Shown here piece by piece: positions 1-6,920 of a stretch of DNA of 25,678 nucleotides (positions are counted from its first letter, which is position 1; each line of letters opens with the position of its first letter). The notes beneath the pieces are model-generated. The model was not told where the DNA came from. It worked only from the letters and a program-made list of their open reading frames with translations, and did no database searches. Source of the stretch: CALKMS01 sp036796755 (GTDB lineage Bacteria; Actinomycetota; Aquicultoria; SKW223; CALKMS01); assembly GCA_036796755.1 (NCBI GenBank), contig DAIRCJ010000014.1, positions 1 to 25,678 on the forward strand, read 5' to 3'. The position numbers and the translations under genes are program-made.

Positions 1-159
1 AGACCCAATACCTCTTCCCAAATACTGAAATAAATTCTTATTTTCAAATTCACTTTCCAATCTTCCCTAACCCTTCTTACGAGCAAGGAAGGAATAGAAG
101 GAAGCTTCAAAATGAGGGAAATAATAAGAGGGGGATTGGAAAGGAGATTCATTGGGTCT
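1..159. repeat. Imperfect nested inverted repeat at window edge
   Basis: The 9-mer AGACCCAAT at 1-9 is exactly reverse-complementary to 151-159. Inside it, CTTTCCAATC (53-62) matches GATTGGAAAG (134-143), and TTCCCT (63-68) matches AGGGAA (115-120). The three pairs are nested in order, so the segment could fold as a long bulged hairpin or be a decayed MITE-like repeat. Its right arm contains the GGGGGATTGG motif that also occurs at 6826 and 11484. The first arm starts exactly at base 1, so the element may extend beyond the window. No convincing gene lies in 1-222. A 35-codon frame (112-219) is present but unsupported. Confidence 0.35.
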
Positions 160-222
160 TTCTGGTATGCTATAGCGCAGGGACTTATTTTGAAAAGAAT
201 TTTTAGAAATCCAGGGTGAGGC

Positions 223-1083
223 ATGATTATCTGGGTAGTTTTATTCTCTGGAGTTGCCGCTATTTCCACTGCTTCTATACTGGTCAGGCTTTTACCCTCA
301 GTTCCGGCTTTAACCATCGCTTTCTGGAGGCTTACTCTTGCTTCTTTGATGACCATACCAATTGCTGTTTTCCGGGGGGAATTTAAACTACCTGACAGTG
401 AAGAAGGGCTGCCTGTAATTGTTTCCGGAGTTTTGCTCGGTTTGCATTTTTTAGCCTGGTTTCAATCTTTAAAGTTAACCACAGTGGCCAGCTCGGTGGT
501 TTTAGTCACTACCACTCCTATCTGGGTTGCTCTGGTAGAAAACTTCTGGCTTAAGGAGCGTCTTTCCAAAAAGGAGTGGATGGGGATAGGGTTTGCTGTT
601 CTGGGCAGCAGTCTGGTTGGTTTTGGTGATTTCGGTTTTTCTATGAGGGCTTTGCTGGGCGATTTTTTAGCTCTGGTCGGAGCCTGGTTTATTGCTTTCC
701 ATTTTATTATTGGCCGAAATTTAAGGAAAGACCTCTCTCTGTTTAACTATACATCCCTGATTTTTCCTTTTGCTTCTCTGGCTCTGCTGGTTGGGGCGGC
801 TTTCAGCCAATCTCACTTGCTCGGTTTCGGCTTCCGGCAGTTTTTTTTGATGTTTCTTTTAGCTCTTTTCCCCCAGATGGTCGGACACACTTCTCTGAAC
901 TGGGCGCTAAAACATCTCAAAACCTCAACCGTGATGGTATCGGTTTTGGGAGAACCGATTGGTGCTTCTCTTCTTGCTTTTTTACTCTTTTCCGAAGTTC
1001 CTCCTTTTTTGACCTTAATTGGTGGCGCTTTTATCCTGATGGGAATTTTTATTACTATAAGCAGTCAAAAAATTCAGCAATGA
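223..1083 (+). CDS. EamA/DMT-family permease
   Basis: This 286-residue, very hydrophobic protein has about ten predicted membrane segments arranged as two EamA repeats (roughly residues 3-137 and 145-283), the layout of drug/metabolite transporter superfamily permeases. Such proteins sit in the inner membrane and export or exchange small metabolites; the substrate cannot be told from sequence. Typical EamA cues are the Trp/Arg-rich start of TM2 (AFWRLTLAS), the TTTPIWVAL segment at the end of repeat 1, and the GEPIGASLLAFLLFSE segment in repeat 2. The ATG follows a modest GGTGAGG ribosome site. The stop codon overlaps the next gene by 4 nt (ATGA), so the two are translationally coupled. A second, distinct EamA protein is encoded at 7806-8735. 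Confidence 0.9.
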   Translation: MIIWVVLFSGVAAISTASILVRLLPSVPALTIAFWRLTLASLMTIPIAVFRGEFKLPDSEEGLPVIVSGVLLGLHFLAWFQSLKLTTVASSVVLVTTTPIWVALVENFWLKERLSKKEWMGIGFAVLGSSLVGFGDFGFSMRALLGDFLALVGAWFIAFHFIIGRNLRKDLSLFNYTSLIFPFASLALLVGAAFSQSHLLGFGFRQFFLMFLLALFPQMVGHTSLNWALKHLKTSTVMVSVLGEPIGASLLAFLLFSEVPPFLTLIGGAFILMGIFITISSQKIQQ

Positions 1084-1616
1084 AAGAAGAAGTTAAGAAC
1101 ATTCTGATAACTAGCGAACCGGGCGTAGGGAAAACTACTCTGGTCAAAAAAGTAATCAAAGAGCTTTCTTTGAAAGCCGGAGGTTTTTATACCGATGAGA
1201 TAAGAGTGGGCGGGACAAGAAAAGGCTTTAAAATTTGTTCTTTTGCGGGCGTTCAGGGGATTCTCGCTTTTAAAAATCTGGAAAGTCCTTACCGGGTTGG
1301 AAGTTACGGGGTTAATCTGAAAGATCTGGAAGAGGTAGGAGTGAAGGCGGTTTTAAAAGCAATTAGTGAAGCAGAGATTGTGGTGATAGATGAAATTGGC
1401 AAAATGGAGCTCTTTTCCCCTCGGTTTAGAAAAGCGGTTCTTTCGGCACTGGAAAGCCCGAAGCCGGTTCTGGCTACGGTTAAAATGAAGCCTTGCAGTT
1501 TTACCCTCAAGATTAAAAATAGAAAAGATGTTTTGTTCTTCTGGCTAAAAGAAAAAAACCGCAAGGAGGTAGAAGAAAAAGTCAAGGAAAAGCTGAGGGA
1601 AATTCTTAAACTTTAA
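1080..1616 (+). CDS. THEP1-family nucleoside-triphosphatase
   Basis: This 178-residue P-loop NTPase is of the THEP1 (DUF265) family, whose members hydrolyse ATP/GTP and other NTPs in vitro but have no settled cellular role. The Walker A loop is at residues 12-20 (S-E-P-G-V-G-K-T-T). The Walker B stretch with the family signature VIDEIGKMELFS is near residues 102-113. The GGFYTDEIR segment after the P-loop is also characteristic. The first P-loop position, normally Gly in G-x4-GK-T, is Ser12 here. The length matches the family (about 170-190). It overlaps the upstream EamA permease by 4 nt and is probably co-expressed with it, which hints at a link to metabolite transport but does not show one. 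It converges on the hemerythrin-PAS gene with an 11-nt gap. Confidence 0.9.
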   Translation: MKEEVKNILITSEPGVGKTTLVKKVIKELSLKAGGFYTDEIRVGGTRKGFKICSFAGVQGILAFKNLESPYRVGSYGVNLKDLEEVGVKAVLKAISEAEIVVIDEIGKMELFSPRFRKAVLSALESPKPVLATVKMKPCSFTLKIKNRKDVLFFWLKEKNRKEVEEKVKEKLREILKL

Positions 1617-1627
1617 CCGGGTAAGCT

Positions 1628-2620
1628 TCAGTCAAGAAGTCTTTTTTCACCCTCTAATTTTTTGATATCAGTGATGTCTTGAGTTACTTCCAGACAGCCG
1701 AGGTAATTTCCCTCCTGGTCGCGCACGGGAAAGTATCTGATGTAAATAAGTCTCTGGTTTAAGTTAATCCAGAACTCAGCTTTGTCTCTTTTTCCGTTCT
1801 TGAAATCTTCGAGTATTTTATTGACAATATGAACGCTTTTTTGGGGGTGACAATTTTGAACTGACCTTCCAAGCACCGCCCTGGTTCGAACAAATATGCG
1901 TTCTTTGCCCTGGCTGAAGTACCTCACTTTGTCCTCTTTATCTACGAAAGTGATATCGACCGGCAGAGAATTGAGCAAGGCTTCCAGTTCAGAAACTTTA
2001 AAAGAGCCCGTTTCAAAGTTTACTTCCCCGGCAGGTATTTTCTCTTCTTTTTCCAGCCTTTCTTCCACCGACTTCAAGGTTTCTTCAGGAGTGAAACAGC
2101 AGTAGCCAACCTCGTCAAACTCGGCTTTAATTTCTTTCCACTCTTTTTCAGTTAAAAGCCGCAAGGATGCGGGGAATAAAACATTGTTTTCTTTTTCAAA
2201 ATGGGATTGAAGAAGTTGTTCCAGGTTATCGGCTTTTAAATTAATTTGAGAGCGAAATTCTTCAAAGGAAAGCTCCTGGTGCTTTTTGATAAGCTGGTAA
2301 ATTTCTTTTTTTACTCCTCTTATCAGGTCGTGTTCCATCCACATTGCCTGTGGAGGACCGGTTAAGCCGTGTCTTTCAATATAAGGAAAAAGCACGTTTT
2401 CCTCCCTTAAATAATGGCTTTCAGACTCCTTGAAATGCTTGATCAAATGATTGAGCTGCTCAAGACTTTCACTTTCTTCTTTTAAGTCTTCTTTTTTTAT
2501 AGAACCTGTTAGTTTTTTGAATCTTGAGGAAAAATCCAGCAAAATTTTATGCTCTTCCATCAGGATAAAAACGGGGTGACCAGTTTTAGGAGCCCTTTCG
2601 TCAGGCTTTTCCGTGTTCAT
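1628..2620 (-). CDS. Hemerythrin HHE-PAS sensor-like protein lacking DUF438
   Basis: This 330-residue cytoplasmic protein has two recognisable parts. Residues 14-165 form a hemerythrin-like four-helix domain with the expected ligand-type motifs (MEEHKIL; HLIKHF; SHYLREENVLFPYIERHG; MWMEHD; HFEKENNVLFP), which would hold a diiron or similar centre. After a family-typical linker (KAEFDEVGYC), residues 215-322 form a PAS domain with the NCHPQKSV signature and a terminal DITDIKKLE. Proteins with this hemerythrin-PAS pair normally start with a DUF438 domain of about 70-80 residues. Here only 13 residues precede the hemerythrin domain, and the ATG has a good GGGAGGG ribosome site, so the short form looks genuine. 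The likely role is O2, NO or redox sensing; no output domain is present. It diverges from the thiamin operon. Confidence 0.88.
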   Translation of the reverse strand: MNTEKPDERAPKTGHPVFILMEEHKILLDFSSRFKKLTGSIKKEDLKEESESLEQLNHLIKHFKESESHYLREENVLFPYIERHGLTGPPQAMWMEHDLIRGVKKEIYQLIKKHQELSFEEFRSQINLKADNLEQLLQSHFEKENNVLFPASLRLLTEKEWKEIKAEFDEVGYCCFTPEETLKSVEERLEKEEKIPAGEVNFETGSFKVSELEALLNSLPVDITFVDKEDKVRYFSQGKERIFVRTRAVLGRSVQNCHPQKSVHIVNKILEDFKNGKRDKAEFWINLNQRLIYIRYFPVRDQEGNYLGCLEVTQDITDIKKLEGEKRLLD

Positions 2621-2650
2621 TTTCCCTCCCTTTTAAATTTTAGTCTTAGT

Positions 2651-2680
2651 TTAATAATTGGGGAGAAGTTTAGCAATCAA
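2651..2680 (-). promoter_or_regulatory. Possible promoter for the hemerythrin-PAS gene
   Basis: On the minus strand, TTGATT (2680-2675) and TATTAA (2656-2651) are separated by 18 nt and lie about 30 nt before the start codon. The -35 is good and the -10 is weak (4 of 6). Confidence 0.25.
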
Positions 2681-2821
2681 TTTGAGAGACAAGCCAGAAG
2701 AGCAACTATTTAATTTGGTTCGATCAGGATAAGATAGCGTGGGAATAAAGTAGGCGGTTTTTAGAGAATAGATGTTTGACCTTTGAACGGGGGTAATTTT
2801 TGTTGCTCTCCGGGGTTTATT

Positions 2822-2851
2822 TTGTTAAAATTGTTTCGTTGACAATTTAAT
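2822..2851 (+). promoter_or_regulatory. Candidate promoter for the thiamin operon
   Basis: TTGTTA (2822-2827), an 18-nt spacer and TTTAAT (2846-2851) immediately precede the TPP aptamer. Transcription would begin around 2858, inside the first bases of the aptamer's P1 strand, so either the aptamer boundary or the promoter call may be off by a few bases. A TTGACA at 2839-2844 has no -10 at the right distance. Confidence 0.35.
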
Positions 2852-2943
2852 ACTTGCGGGAGTTCCTTCTTGGGGGCTGAGAGTCTGCCCGGTAAGGCAG
2901 AGACCGCTCGAACCTGATCTGGGTAATGCCAGCGAAGGGAGGT
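2852..2943 (+). promoter_or_regulatory. TPP riboswitch (THI element) aptamer
   Basis: The conserved THI-box elements are present in order: CGGGAG near 2857-2862, GGGGCTGAGAG at 2873-2883, and the block ACCTGATCTGGGTAATGCC (2912-2930) followed by AGCGAAGGGAGG. The first block is the pyrimidine-sensing helix-junction motif and the second forms the pyrophosphate-binding arm. The aptamer lies directly upstream of thiMECL and is followed by an intrinsic terminator, so TPP binding should cause premature termination. It is the only thiamin-responsive element seen here, and no second copy precedes thiC. Confidence 0.95.
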
Positions 2944-2953
2944 TTAAAAGTTT

Positions 2954-2990
2954 AAAGCCACTGCTTTGCTGGTGGCTTTTATTTTTTTAT
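2954..2990 (+). terminator. Riboswitch expression-platform terminator
   Basis: AAAGCCAC (2954-2961) pairs perfectly with GTGGCTTT (2972-2979) across a 10-nt loop and is followed by a T-rich tract (2977-2989). It sits 11 nt after the TPP aptamer and about 30 nt before the thiM start, as expected for transcription-termination control. Confidence 0.85.
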
Positions 2991-3022
2991 AGGTTGCCAG
3001 TTAGGAATTTGGGGGTGGTTTG

Positions 3023-3826
3023 GTGATTGAAAAAATAGCCGAAAGCTGGGGAAAGATAAGAGAGAAAAAGCCGCTTGTTCACCACCTGACTAACTATGTG
3101 GTGATGAACGAAACAGCTAATGTTACTCTGGCCGTTGGGGCTTTGCCGGTGATGGCTCACGCTCAAGAAGAAGTTGAGGAAATGGTTTCTCTGGCTTCAG
3201 CCCTGGTTTTGAATATCGGAACCCTTGAACCTTACTGGATTGATTCAATGCTTCTGGCTGGCAAGAAAGCAAATGAGCTTGGTGTTCCAGTTGTCCTTGA
3301 TCCCGTTGGGGCCGGGGCAACGCGTTTGCGAACGGAAACAGCTTTAAGAATTTTAAACGAAGTTAAAGTGTCGGTAGTTCGGGGCAATGCGGGTGAAATT
3401 TCTGTTCTGGCAGGTTTTGGGGGAAAGGTAAGAGGAGTGGAGTCGGAGGAAGTTGGCAAAGAAGCCAGGGAGGTAGCTAAAGATTTTGCTGCCAGACTTA
3501 ATTCGGTCGTAGCTATTACCGGCAAGACAGATGTGGTTTCTGATGGTCGGAAACTGGTTCTGGTTAAGAATGGTCACTCAATGCTTTCTGCCATTACAGG
3601 CACCGGTTGTATGGCGACTACTTTAATCGGTTGTTTTCTAGCTGTTGAAGATGATTTTTTGCTGGCTGCTACCGGCGGGCTGGTCGCTTTTGGCATTGCC
3701 GGGGAGCAGGCAGCTGAGGGTAACGAAGGGAAGCCTGGCAGTTTTCATGTATCCCTTTATGACGCTCTGGCTCAGCTCAGAGCAGAAGAGATAAACCTTA
3801 AAGGGAGAGTTGAATTTTATGATTGA
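3023..3826 (+). CDS. thiM: Hydroxyethylthiazole kinase
   Basis: ThiM phosphorylates 4-methyl-5-(2-hydroxyethyl)thiazole with ATP, the salvage route to the thiazole half of thiamin. The 267-residue length matches the family. Visible signatures are VHHLTNYVVMNETAN near the N terminus (residues 19-33), the LDPVGAGATRLR substrate/nucleotide loop, RGNAGEISVLAG, ITGKTDVVSDG, and the ITGTGC loop with the family's catalytic Cys at 196. Two starts are possible, TTG at 3020 and GTG at 3023. GTG is preferred because the purine-rich GGGGGTGG (3011-3018) is better spaced from it. It is the first gene after the TPP riboswitch and overlaps thiE by 8 nt. Confidence 0.96.
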   Translation: MIEKIAESWGKIREKKPLVHHLTNYVVMNETANVTLAVGALPVMAHAQEEVEEMVSLASALVLNIGTLEPYWIDSMLLAGKKANELGVPVVLDPVGAGATRLRTETALRILNEVKVSVVRGNAGEISVLAGFGGKVRGVESEEVGKEAREVAKDFAARLNSVVAITGKTDVVSDGRKLVLVKNGHSMLSAITGTGCMATTLIGCFLAVEDDFLLAATGGLVAFGIAGEQAAEGNEGKPGSFHVSLYDALAQLRAEEINLKGRVEFYD

Positions 3827-4475
3827 CTTGAGCCTTTATGTCATCACTACTGAGGTCAAAGAGAAAAAGCGAAGTCACCTGGATGTGGCCCGAGCGGCTC
3901 TTGAGGGCGGGGCAACAGTTATTCAGTTTCGAGAGAAAAGCTATACTACTTTAGAACTTTACAATGTCGCTTTGAAGTTAAGAGATTTGACTGCCTCTTA
4001 TCGGAGACCATTGATAATAAATGACCGATTGGATATAGCTCTGGCGGTAGAAGCAGACGGAGTTCATTTAGGCTGGGATGACTTGCCCTTTGATGTAGCT
4101 TTCAAGTTTAAGGGTCAGTTAAAGATAATCGGTCTTTCCACTCGCAATTTAAAAGAAACTAAACTCTTAAACCGGTTTTCACCCGCTTATTTGGGAGCTG
4201 GGCCGGTTTTTCCAACGCCTTCAAAGTCGGATGCCACTAATCCTTTTGGTTTGCAAGTGTTAAGGAAAATAGTTGAGAAAAGCAGAATTCCAGTCATTGC
4301 GATTGGAGGGATTAGCTTGGAAAATGTTGACCAGGTTCTCAAATGTGGGGTTCAGGGAGTAGCTCTGATTTCAGCTATTGCTCTGGCAGATGATATGACT
4401 GAAGCAACATTAAAGTTTAAAGAAAAACTTAAGCTTTTTAAAAGGAGAGATGATGAGCTGGTTGGAAAGAATTAA
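3819..4475 (+). CDS. thiE: Thiamine-phosphate synthase
   Basis: ThiE joins HMP pyrophosphate and thiazole phosphate to give thiamin monophosphate. This TIM-barrel enzyme has 218 residues. Motifs seen are VIQFREK (Q36, R38, K40, pyrophosphate-binding), IINDRLDIAL (N68, D69), ADGVHLG, YLGAGPVFPTPSKSDA and the phosphate-binding IAIGGI near the C terminus. In the usual GVHLGQxD segment the Gln is Trp86 here. The ATG at 3819 follows GGGAGAG with 9-nt spacing and gives a family-typical start; an in-frame TTG at 3810 is less likely. It overlaps thiM by 8 nt and thiC by 23 nt, indicating tight coupling. Confidence 0.95.
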   Translation: MIDLSLYVITTEVKEKKRSHLDVARAALEGGATVIQFREKSYTTLELYNVALKLRDLTASYRRPLIINDRLDIALAVEADGVHLGWDDLPFDVAFKFKGQLKIIGLSTRNLKETKLLNRFSPAYLGAGPVFPTPSKSDATNPFGLQVLRKIVEKSRIPVIAIGGISLENVDQVLKCGVQGVALISAIALADDMTEATLKFKEKLKLFKRRDDELVGKN

Positions 4476-5757
4476 AGAAGAACCTTATCAGAGGCTAATT
4501 AAAAACCTGGCTGAGAAAGAAGTTGTGACCCAGGATTATCTGGAGGAAAATTTACTGGAAGGGCGAGTAGTAATTCCCTTTAATCCTCTACATTCGCCAG
4601 CGAAACCGACGGCTATCGGACAGGGACTTTCAGTGAAAGTAAACGCAAATATTGGGACCTCGGAAGATAAGGCTGATTTAGGGGTTGAGTTGAAAAAGGT
4701 TAAAGTTTCAGTTGAAAGTGGTGCGGACACTTTGATGGATTTAAGTACCGGCGGGGAAATTGATAAAATCAGAAGGGAAATAATAAAAAACTCCTCCCTT
4801 CCCGTCGGAACTGTTCCAGTCTATCAAGCCTTTGCTGAAGCGAAAGAAAAAGCAGGCAATTACCTGTATTTGAAAGCCGAAGATTTGTTTGAAACTATCG
4901 AGAAACAGGCTCAGGACGGCGTAGATTTTATGACCATTCATGCCGGTTTAACTCAGCGAAGTTTGAAAGTTTTGGAAAAGCAGGGGAGAGTAACCGGTAT
5001 TGTTAGCCGGGGAGGAGCTTTGCTGGCTGCCTGGATGAAGCATCATCAAAAGGAAAACCCTCTTTACGAAGAGTTTGACCGGGTACTGGAACTGGCGAAC
5101 CGTTATGATTTTGTGATAAGTCTGGGAGATGCTCTTCGTCCTGGCTGTTTGGCTGATGCTACTGATAGAGCCCAGATTGAGGAGCTAATTATCCTTGGCG
5201 AGCTGGTAAAAGAAGCTCGAAAACAAAAAGTTCAAGTAATGGTTGAAGGTCCTGGTCATATACCTTTAAATCAAATTGAAGAAAATATACGCTTGCAGAA
5301 GTCGATTACCGAAGGAGCACCCTTTTATGTTTTGGGGCCTCTTGTTACCGATGTCGGGTCCGGTTATGATCATATTGTTTCAGCTATTGGTGGAGCTATA
5401 GCTGCTTATTATGGCGCTGACTTTCTTTGCTATGTAACTCCCAGTGAGCACTTGCGGCTACCTGGGGTAGATGATGTCAGAGAAGGGATTATTGCTTCGC
5501 GGATTGCTGCTCACGCAGCGGATGTTGCTCGAGGAAATAAAAAAGCCAGAGAGTGGGATCTGGAAATGGCCAAAGCACGGCGAGAACTTGACTGGAAAAA
5601 ACAGGTTGAGCTCTCGGTTGATCCCGTAAAAGCTCGCCGCCTGCGAAAGTCCTTATCTCCAAAACTTGAAGAAGTTTGTTCAATGTGTGGTGAGTACTGT
5701 GCGATGAAAATTGTTAGAGACTTTTTAAATTTACCTTTGTCTGGTGAGTGTTCCTGA
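4453..5757 (+). CDS. thiC: Phosphomethylpyrimidine synthase (radical SAM)
   Basis: ThiC rearranges aminoimidazole ribotide into HMP phosphate, the pyrimidine half of thiamin, using SAM and a [4Fe-4S] cluster. This is the short form (434 residues), lacking the N-terminal extension of the roughly 600-residue enzymes. Core motifs are present: VNANIGTS, GADTLMDLSTGG, VPVYQA, DFMTIHAGLT, SRGGALLAAWM, SLGDALRPGC, EGPGHIP, LGPLVTDVGSGYDHI and CYVTPSEHL. The C-terminal cluster ligands are C409, C412 and C416 (C-S-M-C-G-E-Y-C), a CX2CX3C spacing rather than the CX2CX4C of the structurally known enzymes. Of two adjacent ATGs, 4453 is better spaced from AGGAG than 4450. The enzyme implies anaerobic or well-protected conditions. 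Confidence 0.97.
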   Translation: MSWLERIKEEPYQRLIKNLAEKEVVTQDYLEENLLEGRVVIPFNPLHSPAKPTAIGQGLSVKVNANIGTSEDKADLGVELKKVKVSVESGADTLMDLSTGGEIDKIRREIIKNSSLPVGTVPVYQAFAEAKEKAGNYLYLKAEDLFETIEKQAQDGVDFMTIHAGLTQRSLKVLEKQGRVTGIVSRGGALLAAWMKHHQKENPLYEEFDRVLELANRYDFVISLGDALRPGCLADATDRAQIEELIILGELVKEARKQKVQVMVEGPGHIPLNQIEENIRLQKSITEGAPFYVLGPLVTDVGSGYDHIVSAIGGAIAAYYGADFLCYVTPSEHLRLPGVDDVREGIIASRIAAHAADVARGNKKAREWDLEMAKARRELDWKKQVELSVDPVKARRLRKSLSPKLEEVCSMCGEYCAMKIVRDFLNLPLSGECS

Positions 5758-5790
5758 TGGTTTTCAATGTTCTTCTTTGGTAGAGAAATT

Positions 5791-6822
5791 ATGAGAAATA
5801 AGAAGGTTTCTCAGGCAAATAAAAAAGTTTCTCAGGCAGGGGAGCTCGAGCTTATAAAGCTGATTAGAGCGGGAAATCAAGTTTTCGACAAAGCTCTGGT
5901 GGGAATTGGCGATGACGCAGCGGTTGTCGATTGGGAGAAAAAATATTTTCTGGTGATAACAACCGACAGCTTTGTAGAGAATGTTCATTTTTCTTTAGCC
6001 TGGGCTGGTTTTAAAGAGATAGGATATCGTTCTCTGGCGGCAACCCTTAGCGATCTGGCAGCAATGGCGGCTGAGCCTGTTGGTTTTCTGGTTGCTCTGG
6101 GAATTCCTGGCGATTTTGAAGTTGGGGCAATTAAAAAATTATACGAGGGCTTTTTTGAACTTTCTTCGGAGTTTCAGGTTGAACTAATGGGTGGTGATAT
6201 TGTTTCTTCTCCGTTTTTTTTTGTAAATTTAACCGCTTTTGGGAGAGCGGAAAAGAAACTTCTCCGAAGGCGAAGCGAGGCCAGACCTGGCGAGGTATTG
6301 TTAGTTAGCGGCAATCCGGGATTTTCTGCTCTTGGCCTGGAAGCCTTAAAAAGAATCCCTCCTGCTACTCAAAAGTCTTCGCCTTTTATTCCTTTTATTG
6401 AAGCTCATTTGAAACCCAGGCCCAGAATAAAAGAAGCCCAATTACTGGCTTCTTCAGGGGCTAAAGCGATGGAGGATATAAGCGATGGACTGGCCAGTGA
6501 AGCCATTCACCTGGCTGAGGAAAGCGGTGTAGGAATCGAGATTTTTGCTGAGAAGCTACCTCTGGATAGCAAGTTTGTAAGAGCAGCTCAAGCTCTGGGT
6601 CTTAACCCCGAGGATTTGATTTTGTATGGAGGAGAAGATTTTGAGCTGGTTTTTACTGTTCCGGAAGATAAAAAAAATTTTTTGATAAAAAGAGCGAGAG
6701 AAGCCGGGCTAAAGCTTAAAGAAGTTGGCCGGGTTGTGGAAGGAAAGAGGGCCTGGTTAGTGAAGGGAGGGGAGAGGATACCTTTAAAACCAGGTTATGA
6801 GCACTTTAAAGTCAATAAATAA
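5791..6822 (+). CDS. thiL: Thiamine-monophosphate kinase
   Basis: ThiL phosphorylates thiamin monophosphate with ATP to TPP, the last step of the pathway and the ligand of the upstream riboswitch. The protein is an AIR synthase/PurM-fold enzyme. Mg-binding motifs are visible: VGIGDDAAVV, TTDSFVENVHF, LSDLAAMAAEP, MGGD, EDISDGLASE and the C-terminal YGGEDFELVFT. From the ATG at 5791 it is 343 residues. An upstream in-frame ATG (5767) would add eight residues, and neither start has a strong ribosome site. The first 16 residues carry a duplicated NKKVSQA heptad before the family start (GELELIKLI). It lies 33 nt after thiC and is the last gene of the riboswitch operon. Confidence 0.96.
   Translation: MRNKKVSQANKKVSQAGELELIKLIRAGNQVFDKALVGIGDDAAVVDWEKKYFLVITTDSFVENVHFSLAWAGFKEIGYRSLAATLSDLAAMAAEPVGFLVALGIPGDFEVGAIKKLYEGFFELSSEFQVELMGGDIVSSPFFFVNLTAFGRAEKKLLRRRSEARPGEVLLVSGNPGFSALGLEALKRIPPATQKSSPFIPFIEAHLKPRPRIKEAQLLASSGAKAMEDISDGLASEAIHLAEESGVGIEIFAEKLPLDSKFVRAAQALGLNPEDLILYGGEDFELVFTVPEDKKNFLIKRAREAGLKLKEVGRVVEGKRAWLVKGGERIPLKPGYEHFKVNK
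5797..5838 (+). repeat. 21-bp tandem duplication in thiL 5' end
   Basis: Positions 5797-5817 and 5818-5838 are tandem 21-mers differing at two bases. Both differences are synonymous Lys codon changes (AAG to AAA), so both copies read NKKVSQA. The repeat lies in the non-conserved N-terminal tail of ThiL. Confidence 0.85.
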
Positions 6823-6825
6823 TTA

Positions 6826-6861
6826 GGGGGATTGAGGGGGATTTGAGAACCCCATTTTTTT
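6826..6861 (+). terminator. Possible weak terminator within a dispersed repeat
   Basis: After the thiL stop, GGGG (6837-6840) can pair with CCCC (6850-6853) across a 9-nt loop, and seven T residues follow (6855-6861). The stem is short, so termination efficiency is doubtful. The segment starts with GGGGGATTGAGGGGGATTT, a copy of the motif also seen near 130 and 11484. It lies between convergent genes, which fits a terminator. Confidence 0.4.
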
Positions 6862-6920
6862 ATCAAGAGTCCGATATGTTATAGATGCTTACTCCAAATT
6901 GTAAAGCCCCAGGCTGATAG

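Noticed and set aside
112..219. 35-codon open frame before the first EamA gene
   Set aside because: It lies within the inverted-repeat segment and has no ribosome site or recognisable motif.
1622..1647. Possible terminator between the THEP1 gene and the hemerythrin-PAS gene
   Set aside because: Only 4-5 base pairs of CTTC/GAAG precede the T-run; too weak to support on its own.
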